Notes: generated from the letters alone by a model not told the origin. DNA of 39,041 bases from Stratiformator vulcanicus (GCF_007744515.1 NZ_CP036268.1:464091-503131); one strand, 5' to 3'. Shown: positions 26,701 through 35,182, counted from the stretch's first letter. A program made the numbers and translations.

Positions 26701-26900
26701 AGTTCATCCGCCGGATCAGGCCACAGCGACGCACAGATGACGGCCCGACAAGCCGCCAAGGGCCGCCGCGCCCACCAGATATGCAACGTCGAAATATGCC
26801 CATGCCGAATCGACTTCTCCCGCCGCGCATGGGCGGAGATACGAGCGATAGGGAGATCGACTTCGATGAGGCGTTTCGGGTATTTGATCGCTGAAATCAT
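23766..26900 (-). CDS. DUF1156 adenine-specific DNA methyltransferase (1044 aa)
   Basis: The N-terminus has the DUF1156 pattern KYPKRLIEVDLPIARISAHA, then HGHISTLHIWWARRPLA. VVDPFAGGGSIPLEALR (residues 182-198) is the AdoMet-binding motif I, and TDPPYYYSVQYADLADFFY near residue 590 carries the DPPY catalytic motif IV, here spelled DPPYYYS. The order, motif I before motif IV with a long insert between, fits the very large N6-adenine methylases of this family (COG1743). The role would be to mark host DNA so that the operon's nuclease and helicase spare it. The start ATG overlaps the stop of the nuclease gene (ATGA), and the stop overlaps the next GTG. Confidence 0.88.
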   Translation of the reverse strand: MISAIKYPKRLIEVDLPIARISAHARREKSIRHGHISTLHIWWARRPLAACRAVICASLWPDPADELCPPAFREAAATQLMAFAHRMFPAGINEEGHQLNKTSSPESRGRWEGLIQSEKNGLPLDSNDPAHQQVLRGALLDFIADFANWDNSTVPAYLETSRALTQAAHEALGGVPGTRPLVVDPFAGGGSIPLEALRVGADAFASDLNPVAVLLNKVVLEYIPKYGQKLADEVRKWGQWVKAEAEKELAEFYPKDPDGATPIAYLWARTILSEAPGQVDEPVEVPLIRSMWLCKKANRKVAMRFATNKQGNVITDVVNVDTSDGKHLIVRRPRLEIFEPSKASEVRDGIVARGSATCPVTGFTTPLNSVKQQLKSRFGGGDDARLLCVVVKREGTTGRQYRMPDSHDIDAIDKAKKYLELQIEPEEVPTESTTNYHSFVNRGPIYGMTKWRHYFTPRQSVALALLARSIRRVGETSTELKSDVTLASAVASCLTLAFGKQADLTNSLCAWEPIAQCPRHLFGKQAIGMVWDFAEGIPIGDSSGAWSIQVSRTDHVLESIGHDWAAGTVQLASAVSHPLPSDSVNALVTDPPYYYSVQYADLADFFYVWFKRILSASHPDLFKTPLIDKDDEIIVQSPGHEFATEGKNNAFYEEMMTRAMSDSRRIVQPAGIGVVVFAHTSTAGWESQLQAMVEAGWTITGSWPIDTEMASRVIAQGRSVLASSVHLIIRPREDQDGTLRNETGEWRDVLSELPKRIHEWMPRLAAEGVVGADAIFACLGPALEIFSRYSRVEKASGEAVPLREYLEQVWATVSTEALSMIFKDADAAGLEPDARLTAMWLWTLGGGTGKAAGESATIVPGLADEDTDGDPVPAEKTVASTGYSLEFDAARKIAQGLGIHLEKNESIVEVKGDKARLLPVSERTRHLFGKDEATATTRGRKKAKAKQLDLFKTLDEIESEAEETIAGELKPQAGETVLDRVHQSMILFASGRGEALKRFLVDDGAGNEARFWKLAQSLSALYPKETDEKRWVDGVLARKKGLGL

Positions 26901-28606
26901 GCCACTTCCGGATTGACGATTCGGTCTGCGATCTTGAATATTTCCTTCAGTCGCCGGTCGCGAAAGTCGCTATAAGTAGCCAGATCAAACGTCATTTTCG
27001 TCGGGTCGGACACATAGTCCTTGACTAACAAATGCGGACCGATGTCGACACCGCCATCCAATAGTCTCTTGAAGTACGATCCGGGCAATTCCGCCCGCTT
27101 GCGGATATTGTCCGTCGCGCCGACGAAACGGTAGTTACCAATATGGTTAATCTCAGATGTCGAGAGATTCAATTTGCTTTTCAACGAACTTTGCGGATAG
27201 ATGTGATCAATGTGCGGTGTATTGCCTTTAAAGCTCACGTCAAATGGGCTGATGCCAAATCGCTGGACGTAGATCATGTTCAAAACAATAAACCGAAGCC
27301 GCATGTTCAATAAATCTTCGAAGGTTAGCATTACACCTGAGCCTCGCGATCTGCTGAAATAATCTTTCACATCGTTCAGCGGAAACTTTCCTCCGAGCGG
27401 CTTGCCAAGGCGAGTATGGAGGGCATTCACCACGTTGTCGGTCTGCGCTCCATACCAGTTAAACAGTTGCGATTTGTAGTAGTAACCTCGCATCAACACT
27501 CGGTTGGACTCGTCCGGCTTGGGGTTGTGATAGAGAAAGTCGAAAAGCGGTACGAAGCTTCCATAGCTTCGGACGACTTTATCACCGTAAAGGTTTAAAT
27601 AATGCTTGATGAAATCACGTAACTCTTGAAATGCGTGTTCTGCGCGATCCCATTCGCCCTGAATGCTCCTTAATAGCGCTTCACCGGCGGCAGACGTGAA
27701 CTTCTCGGGCGACAATTCAGCACCCTTGCCGTGAGCAACAACCAAGCATTTCAAACAAAACGTTTTATCGAATGACAGTCCATTGCCATTCAGCATGTCG
27801 GCGACATCCTCCACGTTCTGTTCAACTTCAGTCCATCCCTCCTTCATTGCTGCAAACATTAAATCGGATGCATCTAACTTAGTGCCACCTGAATTCACGC
27901 GGACAAATATGTCTAGGATTCTTTTGTAAGGAAAGTCGTTTGCGACACCATCAAGTTCTTCCACCCAGAAGTGTTTCTCTTCCCGAAGCAAAGACACTAA
28001 CTGGCCGCAATTAAATCGTACTTGCCTCTGCCGATCACGACGAGACTTCTGACCTTCTTGAAGGAAATTGTCCAGCTCGTCGTTAAGATCGTCACCAAGT
28101 GTCGACGCATTCTTTTGAGCGTCCTTTCCGAGCAAATTACGAATGCGATAAAATGGCAGACCTGGTACGCTCGCGCTGAAGAGCAGTTTATAAAGTAAGT
28201 CTCCGTCCTGAACGTCATTGCCGCTCGTAATATCTACATATGCATCTAGATTGTTACTGTTTTCTGTATCCTTCAGCGATCCGTTGAAGAGCGCAAACAG
28301 AGACTGAAGTCGTTGCTGTCCGTCCAATACAAAGACTTTTTGCACGCCATCTTCACTTTTGGCGTTGTCATAGTAATCATGCAGATCAGCGTCCCACTCG
28401 ACCGTCTGCATGAACTTCCTCGCTTTGATCGGGTCTTTCGTGCGCCAGAACAGCAATGTCTGAATGGGATAATTGCGCATGAGACTGTCGAAAAGCCGGC
28501 AGATTTGCTCTTCATCCCAAACGAATGGGCGCTGGATGTGGGGCAGAAAAAGAGAGCTGTTAATCTCTTCGATTAATCGAAAGAGGGTGCGTGGCTTATA
28601 GCTCAT
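26897..28606 (-). CDS. DUF262 / HNH (GmrSD-like) restriction-type nuclease (569 aa)
   Basis: The N-terminal DUF262 domain shows LPHIQRPFVWDEEQICRLFD (residues 21-40) and VFVLDGQQRLQSL (91-103), the DGQQR motif linked to nucleotide handling in ParB-like folds. The C-terminus has a His-Asp-His zinc/HNH-type nuclease core, PHIDHIYPQSSLKSK near residue 455 and INHIGNYRFVGATDNIRKRA about 20 residues later, matching DUF1524. This two-domain layout is that of GmrSD-type enzymes, which cut modified DNA using NTP. Inside a methylase operon it is the likely DNA-cutting effector. It is 21 bases downstream of the helicase stop and overlaps the methylase start by four bases. Confidence 0.85.
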   Translation of the reverse strand: MSYKPRTLFRLIEEINSSLFLPHIQRPFVWDEEQICRLFDSLMRNYPIQTLLFWRTKDPIKARKFMQTVEWDADLHDYYDNAKSEDGVQKVFVLDGQQRLQSLFALFNGSLKDTENSNNLDAYVDITSGNDVQDGDLLYKLLFSASVPGLPFYRIRNLLGKDAQKNASTLGDDLNDELDNFLQEGQKSRRDRQRQVRFNCGQLVSLLREEKHFWVEELDGVANDFPYKRILDIFVRVNSGGTKLDASDLMFAAMKEGWTEVEQNVEDVADMLNGNGLSFDKTFCLKCLVVAHGKGAELSPEKFTSAAGEALLRSIQGEWDRAEHAFQELRDFIKHYLNLYGDKVVRSYGSFVPLFDFLYHNPKPDESNRVLMRGYYYKSQLFNWYGAQTDNVVNALHTRLGKPLGGKFPLNDVKDYFSRSRGSGVMLTFEDLLNMRLRFIVLNMIYVQRFGISPFDVSFKGNTPHIDHIYPQSSLKSKLNLSTSEINHIGNYRFVGATDNIRKRAELPGSYFKRLLDGGVDIGPHLLVKDYVSDPTKMTFDLATYSDFRDRRLKEIFKIADRIVNPEVA

Positions 28607-28627
28607 TTGCGTATACGCTTTCTGATA

Positions 28628-31600
28628 TCAAGTTACTTGAGCGACCGAGATCGCGTCTGGACCAATCCGATAATGCTCCACAGCCATCACAGGCTGCCAG
28701 CCCAGCCGAGCGGGGTCTTGTACGATGTGAAGTTCCGGCGTTCCCGCGCAGTTGAAGACGGCGTACAGCCAGTAGTCTTTTTTCATCCGCTCGGCGGTCC
28801 GGTATTCGTTCTCGCTGAGGGCGACGATGCCGACTCCGGCTCGGCCTTTGACTTCGATGAAGCGGACTTCAACGAACGTCTGCGGGTCGTCCGGGTGGGG
28901 TCGCCGGGAGATCAAATCGAATCCGCGGTTCTCGGCTTCCACGCTTTCGACAACCCAGCCCCGTCCTTGTTCATGGCGGGTGGCGATGTCGACCGCGATG
29001 CGTTCGATTTCTTCGTCGCGCACCATCGGTGCAAAGTCGGGATTGCTGCGATCGGGATGAGGCGTGATCCATGCCCGGCCGAGGTGGTGAATGTCCGAGA
29101 TGGAGCTATGACGTTCGAGTTCCAGTTCCTGCCGCCGGGTTTCGAGCCGATTATTGAGGGTGTCGAGATGCTGCTCGGCCTGGGCGATCAATCCGTCGAG
29201 CCCGGGAATTGTCTGCCCTTCAATCTGGCGATTGAGGTACTCACCCAGTGTGTGCTGGCTCCGATCGATCAGGGCATTGAGGCTGATTTCGACGTGACGT
29301 TCGATTCGTTGGATTTCTCCCAGACGATCGGCTGCGACCTCTTCGCCCCACGGCTCCAGTGCGCGCTCATATAAAAATTGTTCAACCGACTGCCGACCGG
29401 GCAGTGTGACGGCATCGCCCGGACCAGCCGCCCCGGCCGGAGCGGGGGCAACATCGAGCAGGATTGTCGGTTCGTGGAGCGTCATTTCACCGCCGAGGGC
29501 TGTTTCCACCGCGAACAAGCGGCGATGTAGAGTGCGGCCACGGCCATCTTTGACGGAAGCAGCAAAGACGTCGATCAACGACGGGTCGTCTCGATGCAGG
29601 TCATAGAACACCGCTCCTCGATGAAGATGATCTTCCGTCCGCTGCAGGATGTCATGGCGTACAACCTCAAATAGAGGATGTCCGGGAGTGACCCATTCCA
29701 GCGTTGGATCATCGCGCAGCCGTTCTTTATCGAACACGACCTGTTTGTATTCCCGGCCGAGCCGCCCGAAGCGATCTTCCTGCGCATCCCCGATCGGAAG
29801 GAGATTGCGAGGCGTTTTCCCAACGCGGTAGATATGACTCTGCTTGCCAGTTTGTTTCGCCCGCATTCCGCATTCGGGCGCGGCGTCGACGAAGAATTGC
29901 TCGATGACTTCAGGAACCAGGCGCCGCTCCCTGGCTTCGGCACTCTTGCCGACCATTGCGGAGAGATTGAGTTCCTTCTTGGCCAGCCCCTCGAGCGTTG
30001 ATTCGGTGATAACGCGGAACTTCTCCGGGCTGACGTCGCGGACGATGCGATCTTCAATCTTATGGACGTCCGTTTGCCGGGCATACATGTCGCGGAGCAG
30101 CCGTTCGAGCTGGTTGGCGGGGAAGACTTCGCCGACGACATCAAAGACTTGATCGGACCCCAGGTCGTTGCGGATTTCCTCCAGTCGATCCAGCAGCTTG
30201 CGAAGGACTCGTCCCTCGCGTGTATTCAGGGCAACGAAATTAAAGACCAGACAGTCTTTCTCTTGGCCGTAGCGGTGAATACGACCCACGCGCTGCTCAA
30301 GCCGGACCGGGTTCCAAGGAATGTCGAAGTTGATCATTAACCAGCAGAACTGCAAATTGATCCCTTCGCCAGCCGCCTCGGTCGCCACGAGCACCTGACA
30401 GCTCTCTTTAAACTCTCGTTCGGAATAAATTCGGGTACCGGGGGTGTCTCGATCCCCGATCTTCATCCCCCCGTGAATTTGGGTGACCGTCAATCCCCAC
30501 TCGATGAGTTTGCCGAGTGGCCGACCGTCTTTGCCGTCACCAACGAGGAAATCGAGCGTATCCTTGTGTTCGGTAAAGATCAGCAGCTTCATCTGCGGAT
30601 CGTCGAAAATGCCCTCTTGATTGAGGACAGCCTGCAGCTTCGTCAGCTTGGTTTGATCGTCGCGATCTTCGAGCTCGAGTGCTTGAGTGACCAAGTTTCC
30701 AAGGCTGGCGATCTCTTCCCGCAGGACAACGGGATCGACGGACAACACTTCGTTTTCGAGTTGGTCAACAATGTGCTGCTGTTCTTCGGCATCCAGGTCG
30801 TCGAAGTCTTCGGGCATACGACGCTGAATCTGTTCCTTCCGGTAGGCTTCCGGATCAGAAAGAATTTTCTCGCGACGAGCTTTCATGCGCTCGAGACTGC
30901 GACGAACGGCATAGATGGAAGACGCCATGCGCCGCTGAAGCATGGCCATCGTAAATCCAACAGCGCGTCCGCGGGCGGACTGATCCTGTGCCGCAGCAAA
31001 AGACTGATCCTCCACATACCGTGTCAGGTTGTCATAGAACTCCAGTTCGTCCCCATTGAGTTCAAACGCCGCACTGCGAACCTCCCGCTTAGTAAACAGC
31101 TTGTGAACCTCCCCCGTGTGCGGGTCAGGAAACGAGACCAATGCTTCTTTAGTCCGACGTAAATAGAAAGGGGCCTCCTGCTCCCGCATCGCCTGTTCGA
31201 GGCTTTGAATGCTGCCGTAGACGTCCGCGTCGAGGAGAGCGAGGAACCGCCGAAAGTGATCGGGATCACCTTTGTGGGGCGTGGCGGTCATCAATAAATA
31301 GTGGTCGGTCATTTTCGAGAGCGACTCACCAAGTCGATAGGCGTACGTCGAATGGTCTTCACTACGAGCGCTCATTTTGTGCGCTTCATCGACGATGACT
31401 AAATCCCAGCGAGATCGAAGCAAGCTTTCTCGAGCATCTTCCACGATAGATACCCAAGAAACGGACGTTACCGCCTGATCGTGGTCCTGCCACGGATTCT
31501 GCCCGTAGTTTTCGCGGAGGACGGTGCCACGAATTACCTTAAAATTCTCACGGAACTTGTCTGCCATTTCACGCTGCCACTGAAAGGTCAGGTTGGCAGG

Positions 31601-32071
31601 GCAAACAATGAGAACGCGGCGGACGAGACCGCGAGCCTTAAGCTCTTTAAGCAGGAGACCGGCCATAATCGTCTTACCGGCTCCTGGATCGTCAGCGAGC
31701 AAGAAACGGATCCGGGGCAGTCTGAGAAAATAGCTGTAGACCGCTTCGAGCTGGTGCGGCAGCGGGTCGACTCTCGCGATAGAAAGTGAGAAGAACGGGT
31801 CGTATTCGTAAGCCAACCCAAGCCGATGGGCTTCGACACCAAGTCGAAACATACGGGCATCGCCATCGAACGGTTCGCGCTCGGCAGATACTCGTAATTG
31901 ACCAAGCTGCGCCGCTGTCAAAACCGGATCGTGCGTCATTCCGCTATTGCGGCCGCGTCCAATGACCTTGAGTGACGTGCCCATTGGCACGGTGGCCAGA
32001 ACCTCGATTGGCTCAGGCAATGTCGGGCCGGTGACGATGCTACCGATCCTGATCTGATTTGCGACGGTCAT
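28628..32071 (-). CDS. SNF2-family helicase with C-terminal DUF3883-like domain (1147 aa)
   Basis: The start at 32071 is preferred to a frame beginning at 32104 because GGAG lies six bases before it. The helicase core shows FLLADDPGAGKTIMAGLLLK near residue 130 (motif I), LVIVDEAHKMS (motif II DEAH), LLMTATPHKGD (motif III) and, in the second RecA lobe, ATEAAGEGINLQF followed by EQRVGRIHRYGQ (motif VI). The C-terminal 100 residues contain FVEVRFIEVKGRAGVGIVAL and a Tyr/Trp-rich end, the pattern of DUF3883, which has a restriction-endonuclease-like E-x-K core. It is probably a dsDNA translocase and the first gene of the defence operon. The long leader upstream may carry the promoter and operator. 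Confidence 0.88.
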   Translation of the reverse strand: MTVANQIRIGSIVTGPTLPEPIEVLATVPMGTSLKVIGRGRNSGMTHDPVLTAAQLGQLRVSAEREPFDGDARMFRLGVEAHRLGLAYEYDPFFSLSIARVDPLPHQLEAVYSYFLRLPRIRFLLADDPGAGKTIMAGLLLKELKARGLVRRVLIVCPANLTFQWQREMADKFRENFKVIRGTVLRENYGQNPWQDHDQAVTSVSWVSIVEDARESLLRSRWDLVIVDEAHKMSARSEDHSTYAYRLGESLSKMTDHYLLMTATPHKGDPDHFRRFLALLDADVYGSIQSLEQAMREQEAPFYLRRTKEALVSFPDPHTGEVHKLFTKREVRSAAFELNGDELEFYDNLTRYVEDQSFAAAQDQSARGRAVGFTMAMLQRRMASSIYAVRRSLERMKARREKILSDPEAYRKEQIQRRMPEDFDDLDAEEQQHIVDQLENEVLSVDPVVLREEIASLGNLVTQALELEDRDDQTKLTKLQAVLNQEGIFDDPQMKLLIFTEHKDTLDFLVGDGKDGRPLGKLIEWGLTVTQIHGGMKIGDRDTPGTRIYSEREFKESCQVLVATEAAGEGINLQFCWLMINFDIPWNPVRLEQRVGRIHRYGQEKDCLVFNFVALNTREGRVLRKLLDRLEEIRNDLGSDQVFDVVGEVFPANQLERLLRDMYARQTDVHKIEDRIVRDVSPEKFRVITESTLEGLAKKELNLSAMVGKSAEARERRLVPEVIEQFFVDAAPECGMRAKQTGKQSHIYRVGKTPRNLLPIGDAQEDRFGRLGREYKQVVFDKERLRDDPTLEWVTPGHPLFEVVRHDILQRTEDHLHRGAVFYDLHRDDPSLIDVFAASVKDGRGRTLHRRLFAVETALGGEMTLHEPTILLDVAPAPAGAAGPGDAVTLPGRQSVEQFLYERALEPWGEEVAADRLGEIQRIERHVEISLNALIDRSQHTLGEYLNRQIEGQTIPGLDGLIAQAEQHLDTLNNRLETRRQELELERHSSISDIHHLGRAWITPHPDRSNPDFAPMVRDEEIERIAVDIATRHEQGRGWVVESVEAENRGFDLISRRPHPDDPQTFVEVRFIEVKGRAGVGIVALSENEYRTAERMKKDYWLYAVFNCAGTPELHIVQDPARLGWQPVMAVEHYRIGPDAISVAQVT

Positions 32072-32137
32072 ACTCGTCTCCACCTGCACGACAGGCGGCC
32101 CCACGTGCGCAATTCGAAAATCGCTCCCAATAAGGCA

Positions 32138-32165
32138 GCGGGCATTCCCAAAAAGGAATGGCCCC
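32138..32165 (-). promoter_or_regulatory. Leader hairpin upstream of the helicase gene
   Basis: On the minus strand GGGCCATTCC and GGAATGCCC face each other across a T-rich loop, with one bulged base, about 70 bases before the helicase start. It could be an attenuator or mRNA structure in the 5' leader of the operon. No function is shown. Confidence 0.3.
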
Positions 32166-32658
32166 TACATTGCCCGAAGACCCGGTCCACGCCGGCGTTC
32201 CAAAAGTGTCGCGATAGTGTACGTTTTTGGTCTACGAGTTTCACCGCAGTCTATTGCAACGGAATTAGATTGCGCATCTGCAACTGTGTTCGTACCGTTG
32301 GTGCAACACGTTGACGGGCGGCGGTTCACCATCAAGCACGGAATAACGGTTTTCGGTCCCCTTCGACCTGATCTCCAACCACAACGTCGGGAGCTGCAAA
32401 ATGGTGATTGTTGCGAGAATTCGCAGAGAGCAATCCAGTCCGAATTGACCCGCCGACGCGACATTCGACAGCAGAAGCAACGAATCGAGCAATGCGATTT
32501 TTCCCGGGAATGGCCGAATATTTCACAAACTCTTCTCGGATCGTATCCGGTACATGACCATGTACTGATCACGTACCGGGAATCGTTGACCCAACGCTTT
32601 CGTTCCGCAAGCCCTTTCCCGTCAGCGGTTTACATCATCCCTCTGTCTGCAATAGCTA
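32166..32658. other. Long intergenic region upstream of the defence operon
   Basis: About 500 bases between the recombinase terminator and the helicase leader. The open frames on both strands have no family resemblance or ribosome binding site. It must hold the operon promoter. The clearest structure is the set of palindromes described separately at 32547-32579. Confidence 0.45.
32547..32579. promoter_or_regulatory. Candidate operator: nested palindromes with three GTAC boxes
   Basis: CCGGTACATGA (32547-32557) and TCACGTACCGG (32569-32579) form an inverted repeat with 10 of 11 pairs. Inside it GTACATG-AC-CATGTAC (32550-32565) is a perfect 7-bp palindrome. The GTAC core occurs three times, at 32550, 32562 and 32573, about one helical turn apart. 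It lies about 480 bases upstream of the helicase start and just past the recombinase terminator. It may be a repressor site for the operon or a recombinase-associated site. Confidence 0.4.
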
Positions 32659-32682
32659 AGAAAAAATCCGGCGTGAGCCGGC
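32659..32682 (-). terminator. Rho-independent terminator of the serine recombinase gene
   Basis: On the minus strand CCGGC and GCCGG enclose a TCAC loop (32681-32668), followed by ATTTTTTC. It lies 26 bases after the recombinase stop. Confidence 0.8.
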
Positions 32683-32707
32683 TCTGAGAAGAAATCTCCC
32701 TCCGACG

Positions 32708-34930
32708 TCACGCCGCTCCCGAAGAAGAGTCGCGGCGTCGCTGCTCGGCAATCCGACGAGCCTTTCGGATGGTCGGCTCCGATCTGCCAAACTCGGCCTC
32801 GGCAGATTTCATCGTGTTCCCTTGCTGCAGGAAATGGAACACGGCTTCAGCGTTCTGCTTCGCCCAGTTCGGCTTGCGAAGTGCCTTCACGGCAGCGTCC
32901 GTGCCATCGAACCCATGCTCGTCGCGGGCGATCTCCAAAGCCTTCCGCAGGGTCGGGTACGACACTCCGAAATGCTCGGCCGTCTGCTTAACGGACCGAC
33001 GAGTCGAAATCCGATACTTGGCGACTTCGACCGCATGTGCCTCGGGCCAGGTTTGCTTCTCGGGGAGCGTGAGCTCGATGGTCTTGAAGAACTCCCCGCC
33101 CAAATGCCCGAAGCGATCGTGACCGGTCGCGAAGTCCATCGTCGAGTCGAAAGGGTCGGTATCCAGATCAAAGTCGGCTTCGGTCTGGCGATGATGGAGT
33201 TTTCGTCGTCGTGGTCCGAAGGCGGGCTCGTCCCGATCGCACGATGTGTCGTCTCTTTCGATCTGCTCTGCCTGGCTACCGGCGAGACACAGTCGCAATT
33301 CGATCCTTCCATCGGAGTGCACGAAGACCCCGTCGACGAAGGAATTAAGCCCCACGTTTACCGCTGACGCGGATTCTGATTGCAAGTGCCGAACGACTTC
33401 TCGGATCGACGCGAGAATTTCATCCTGATCGACGGCTCGAGATTTCTTCTTCAGGTCCGCGTCTAAGTCGGAGAGTTGCCGGTCGATTTCCGTTAGCCGA
33501 TCGTCAATCTCGCGATAATCTTTCCGCAAATCCGCGCGGAGCGGGCTATCCGACGGTTCGTCAAGCAGGGCTTGTCGAATCTGCTTTTTCCGCTCTTCGC
33601 ATTTCAGACGCTCAGTGGAGAAAGATTCTCGCCTCTTAGGAAGGTCGGTTTCGTCATTATTAAGATCCTGTTCGACCGCGTTTATTAATTTCGTAACCCA
33701 CGGACACTCGGAAAGCTCCTCATCCGAGAGGCGCTGAAGTTGCGAAAGGTTTGCAAGCCCGAAGAATTCAGCCGCGATTTTTTCGAAAACGGCCGCGTTC
33801 AAATCGGCAACCGAAACTGAGCATCGGTTGCAACAGACCCCGCTGAAAGTGTCGCCGCAGCGATAGCGATCGTACCGACGGACCTCTCCGTTCTTCTTGC
33901 TCGTGTACTCCGGACCCGAAATTGTCGCAAGCACTTTCCTGCACTCGGCGCAGCGAACCAATCCTGCGAGCGGGTTCTTAATTGCAACGCCGGGAAAGCG
34001 GCCCGTCGATGAGTTCGGCTTGCGCGAGCGTCTGCGACGTTGTCGCTGTACTCGGTCGAATACCGCCTGTTCGACGATGGGTTCGCAGAAGTTGTCGTTA
34101 ACCTCCCACTCGTCTACGGGCTTCGCGACGAGTGTTTTCCGGTCATTACGCATCTCGGCTCGCGTCTTTCCGAGCGCGTAGCGACCGACATAAATTGCAT
34201 TGCGGAGCCACTCGCGAATGGACGATTCCTTCACTTTCGCTCGTAACTCGGGATCGAGCGACTCGTCGTCGTGAATTGCTCGGACGATTCTGGTCGGCCC
34301 GAAGGCTTCTCGATCTGCCAACTCGAAGACTCGACGTACGATTGCAGCTTCTCGCTGGTTCGGAACGAGCCGATGATTAGGCCGCCCGTTGGCCCCCGTG
34401 CCGGCCGATTCAAGGTCGTATCCGAACGGCACCGGCCCTCCACGCCACCGCCCTTGCCGGACTGCATCGCGTTGTCCCCGTCTTGTTCGGGCTCCCTTTT
34501 CACGATTCTCGTGTTCCGCAAAGAGAGCCTGTGCTCCGTACGTGAACCAGCCATTACCGCTGTCGGGATCCGCGAAGTCGTTGCTCGCCGAAAAGAGCTT
34601 CACGCCAAGGTTCCGCAAGGTTCGAACGAGAAGCGTGTAGTTCTCTCGATCTCTCGAAAGGCGGTCAACGGAGTCCACGACGACTGCCTTGATACGGCCG
34701 TTGAGGCCCTTGATCCGATTGAGCATCTCCAGGACAGCGGTTCGCCGGAGTATTGCTCCTTTAACCGCTTCGTCGTCGAATCGATCGACGACACGAAACG
34801 GCAACTGCAATCGCTTGATTGCCTTCTCGATCTCAATTGCTTGCTGATCACAGCTTCGCTCATTCTGCGCGTCGCTTGAATATCGGGTGAGGATCACGAC
34901 TTCGACTTGGGATTGCTCAGTGTTCTTCAT
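32708..34930 (-). CDS. Large serine recombinase with extra C-terminal helix-turn-helix units (740 aa)
   Basis: The catalytic domain is at the N-terminus: ILTRYSSDAQNERSCDQQAI with the nucleophile at Ser18, and VVVDSVDRLSRDRENY near residue 90 carrying the conserved S-R-x-R-x. The 'Recombinase' domain follows (GGPVPFGYDLES near 165 to about 300), then a zinc ribbon (CAECRKVL near 326 with CCNRC near 365) and a coiled coil rich in Glu/Arg (about 420-510). The last 150 residues carry two similar units, SVKQTAEHFGVSYPTLRKAL and TMKSAEAEFGRSEPTIRKAR, each a likely helix-turn-helix. This is an unusual tail for the family. Such enzymes integrate, excise or invert DNA between att sites without homology. 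GGAG lies 7 bases before the ATG. Its start overlaps a small upstream ORF. Confidence 0.9.
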   Translation of the reverse strand: MKNTEQSQVEVVILTRYSSDAQNERSCDQQAIEIEKAIKRLQLPFRVVDRFDDEAVKGAILRRTAVLEMLNRIKGLNGRIKAVVVDSVDRLSRDRENYTLLVRTLRNLGVKLFSASNDFADPDSGNGWFTYGAQALFAEHENREKGARTRRGQRDAVRQGRWRGGPVPFGYDLESAGTGANGRPNHRLVPNQREAAIVRRVFELADREAFGPTRIVRAIHDDESLDPELRAKVKESSIREWLRNAIYVGRYALGKTRAEMRNDRKTLVAKPVDEWEVNDNFCEPIVEQAVFDRVQRQRRRRSRKPNSSTGRFPGVAIKNPLAGLVRCAECRKVLATISGPEYTSKKNGEVRRYDRYRCGDTFSGVCCNRCSVSVADLNAAVFEKIAAEFFGLANLSQLQRLSDEELSECPWVTKLINAVEQDLNNDETDLPKRRESFSTERLKCEERKKQIRQALLDEPSDSPLRADLRKDYREIDDRLTEIDRQLSDLDADLKKKSRAVDQDEILASIREVVRHLQSESASAVNVGLNSFVDGVFVHSDGRIELRLCLAGSQAEQIERDDTSCDRDEPAFGPRRRKLHHRQTEADFDLDTDPFDSTMDFATGHDRFGHLGGEFFKTIELTLPEKQTWPEAHAVEVAKYRISTRRSVKQTAEHFGVSYPTLRKALEIARDEHGFDGTDAAVKALRKPNWAKQNAEAVFHFLQQGNTMKSAEAEFGRSEPTIRKARRIAEQRRRDSSSGAA

Positions 34931-35096
34931 CGTTAATCTCCGTGAGTTTTTGACGCCGACGGCGGATGCCGTCGGCGATGGCTTTTGCGAACAGTCGAAG
35001 AGCGTCTTGACGCCATCGGCCGGTCAGTTCCGCGTCAGAGTTGATCTGAGGTTTCGCTTCTGTTTCTGTTCGTTGACCGGGTACAGATTGATTCAC
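34917..35096 (-). CDS. Small basic protein overlapping the recombinase start (59 aa)
   Basis: A GTG at 35096 sits 4 bases behind a perfect AAGGAGG, and the frame runs 59 codons to a TGA inside the recombinase gene, overlapping its ATG by 14 bases. The product is basic and helical in its second half (LTGRWRQDALRLFAKAIADG then IRRRRQKLTEI). The strong ribosome binding site and coupling argue for a real gene. A recombination directionality factor or other recombinase accessory protein would fit the position and size, but there is no family match to support it. Confidence 0.6.
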   Translation of the reverse strand: MNQSVPGQRTETEAKPQINSDAELTGRWRQDALRLFAKAIADGIRRRRQKLTEINDEEH

Positions 35097-35182
35097 GTTG
35101 CCTCCTTGGCATCGCTGCGTGTAAGAATTGCTGGGATTGGTTCACAAGTGGTTCACAGGTTCAATCGAACTCGGTGAGCGCA

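Noticed and set aside
28607-29374. A 255-residue plus-strand open frame
   Set aside because: It is antisense to the DUF3883-like end of the helicase, which is strongly supported on the minus strand.
19809-32071. BREX or DISARM system
   Set aside because: The operon lacks PglZ, BrxA/B/C-type proteins and the DrmA/DrmB pair. A DUF499 ATPase plus a DUF1156 methylase fits the helicase-methylase-ATPase layout better.
32217-32687. A 156-residue plus-strand open frame in the leader of the defence operon
   Set aside because: No ribosome binding site and no protein-like pattern; it crosses the recombinase terminator and the palindromic site.
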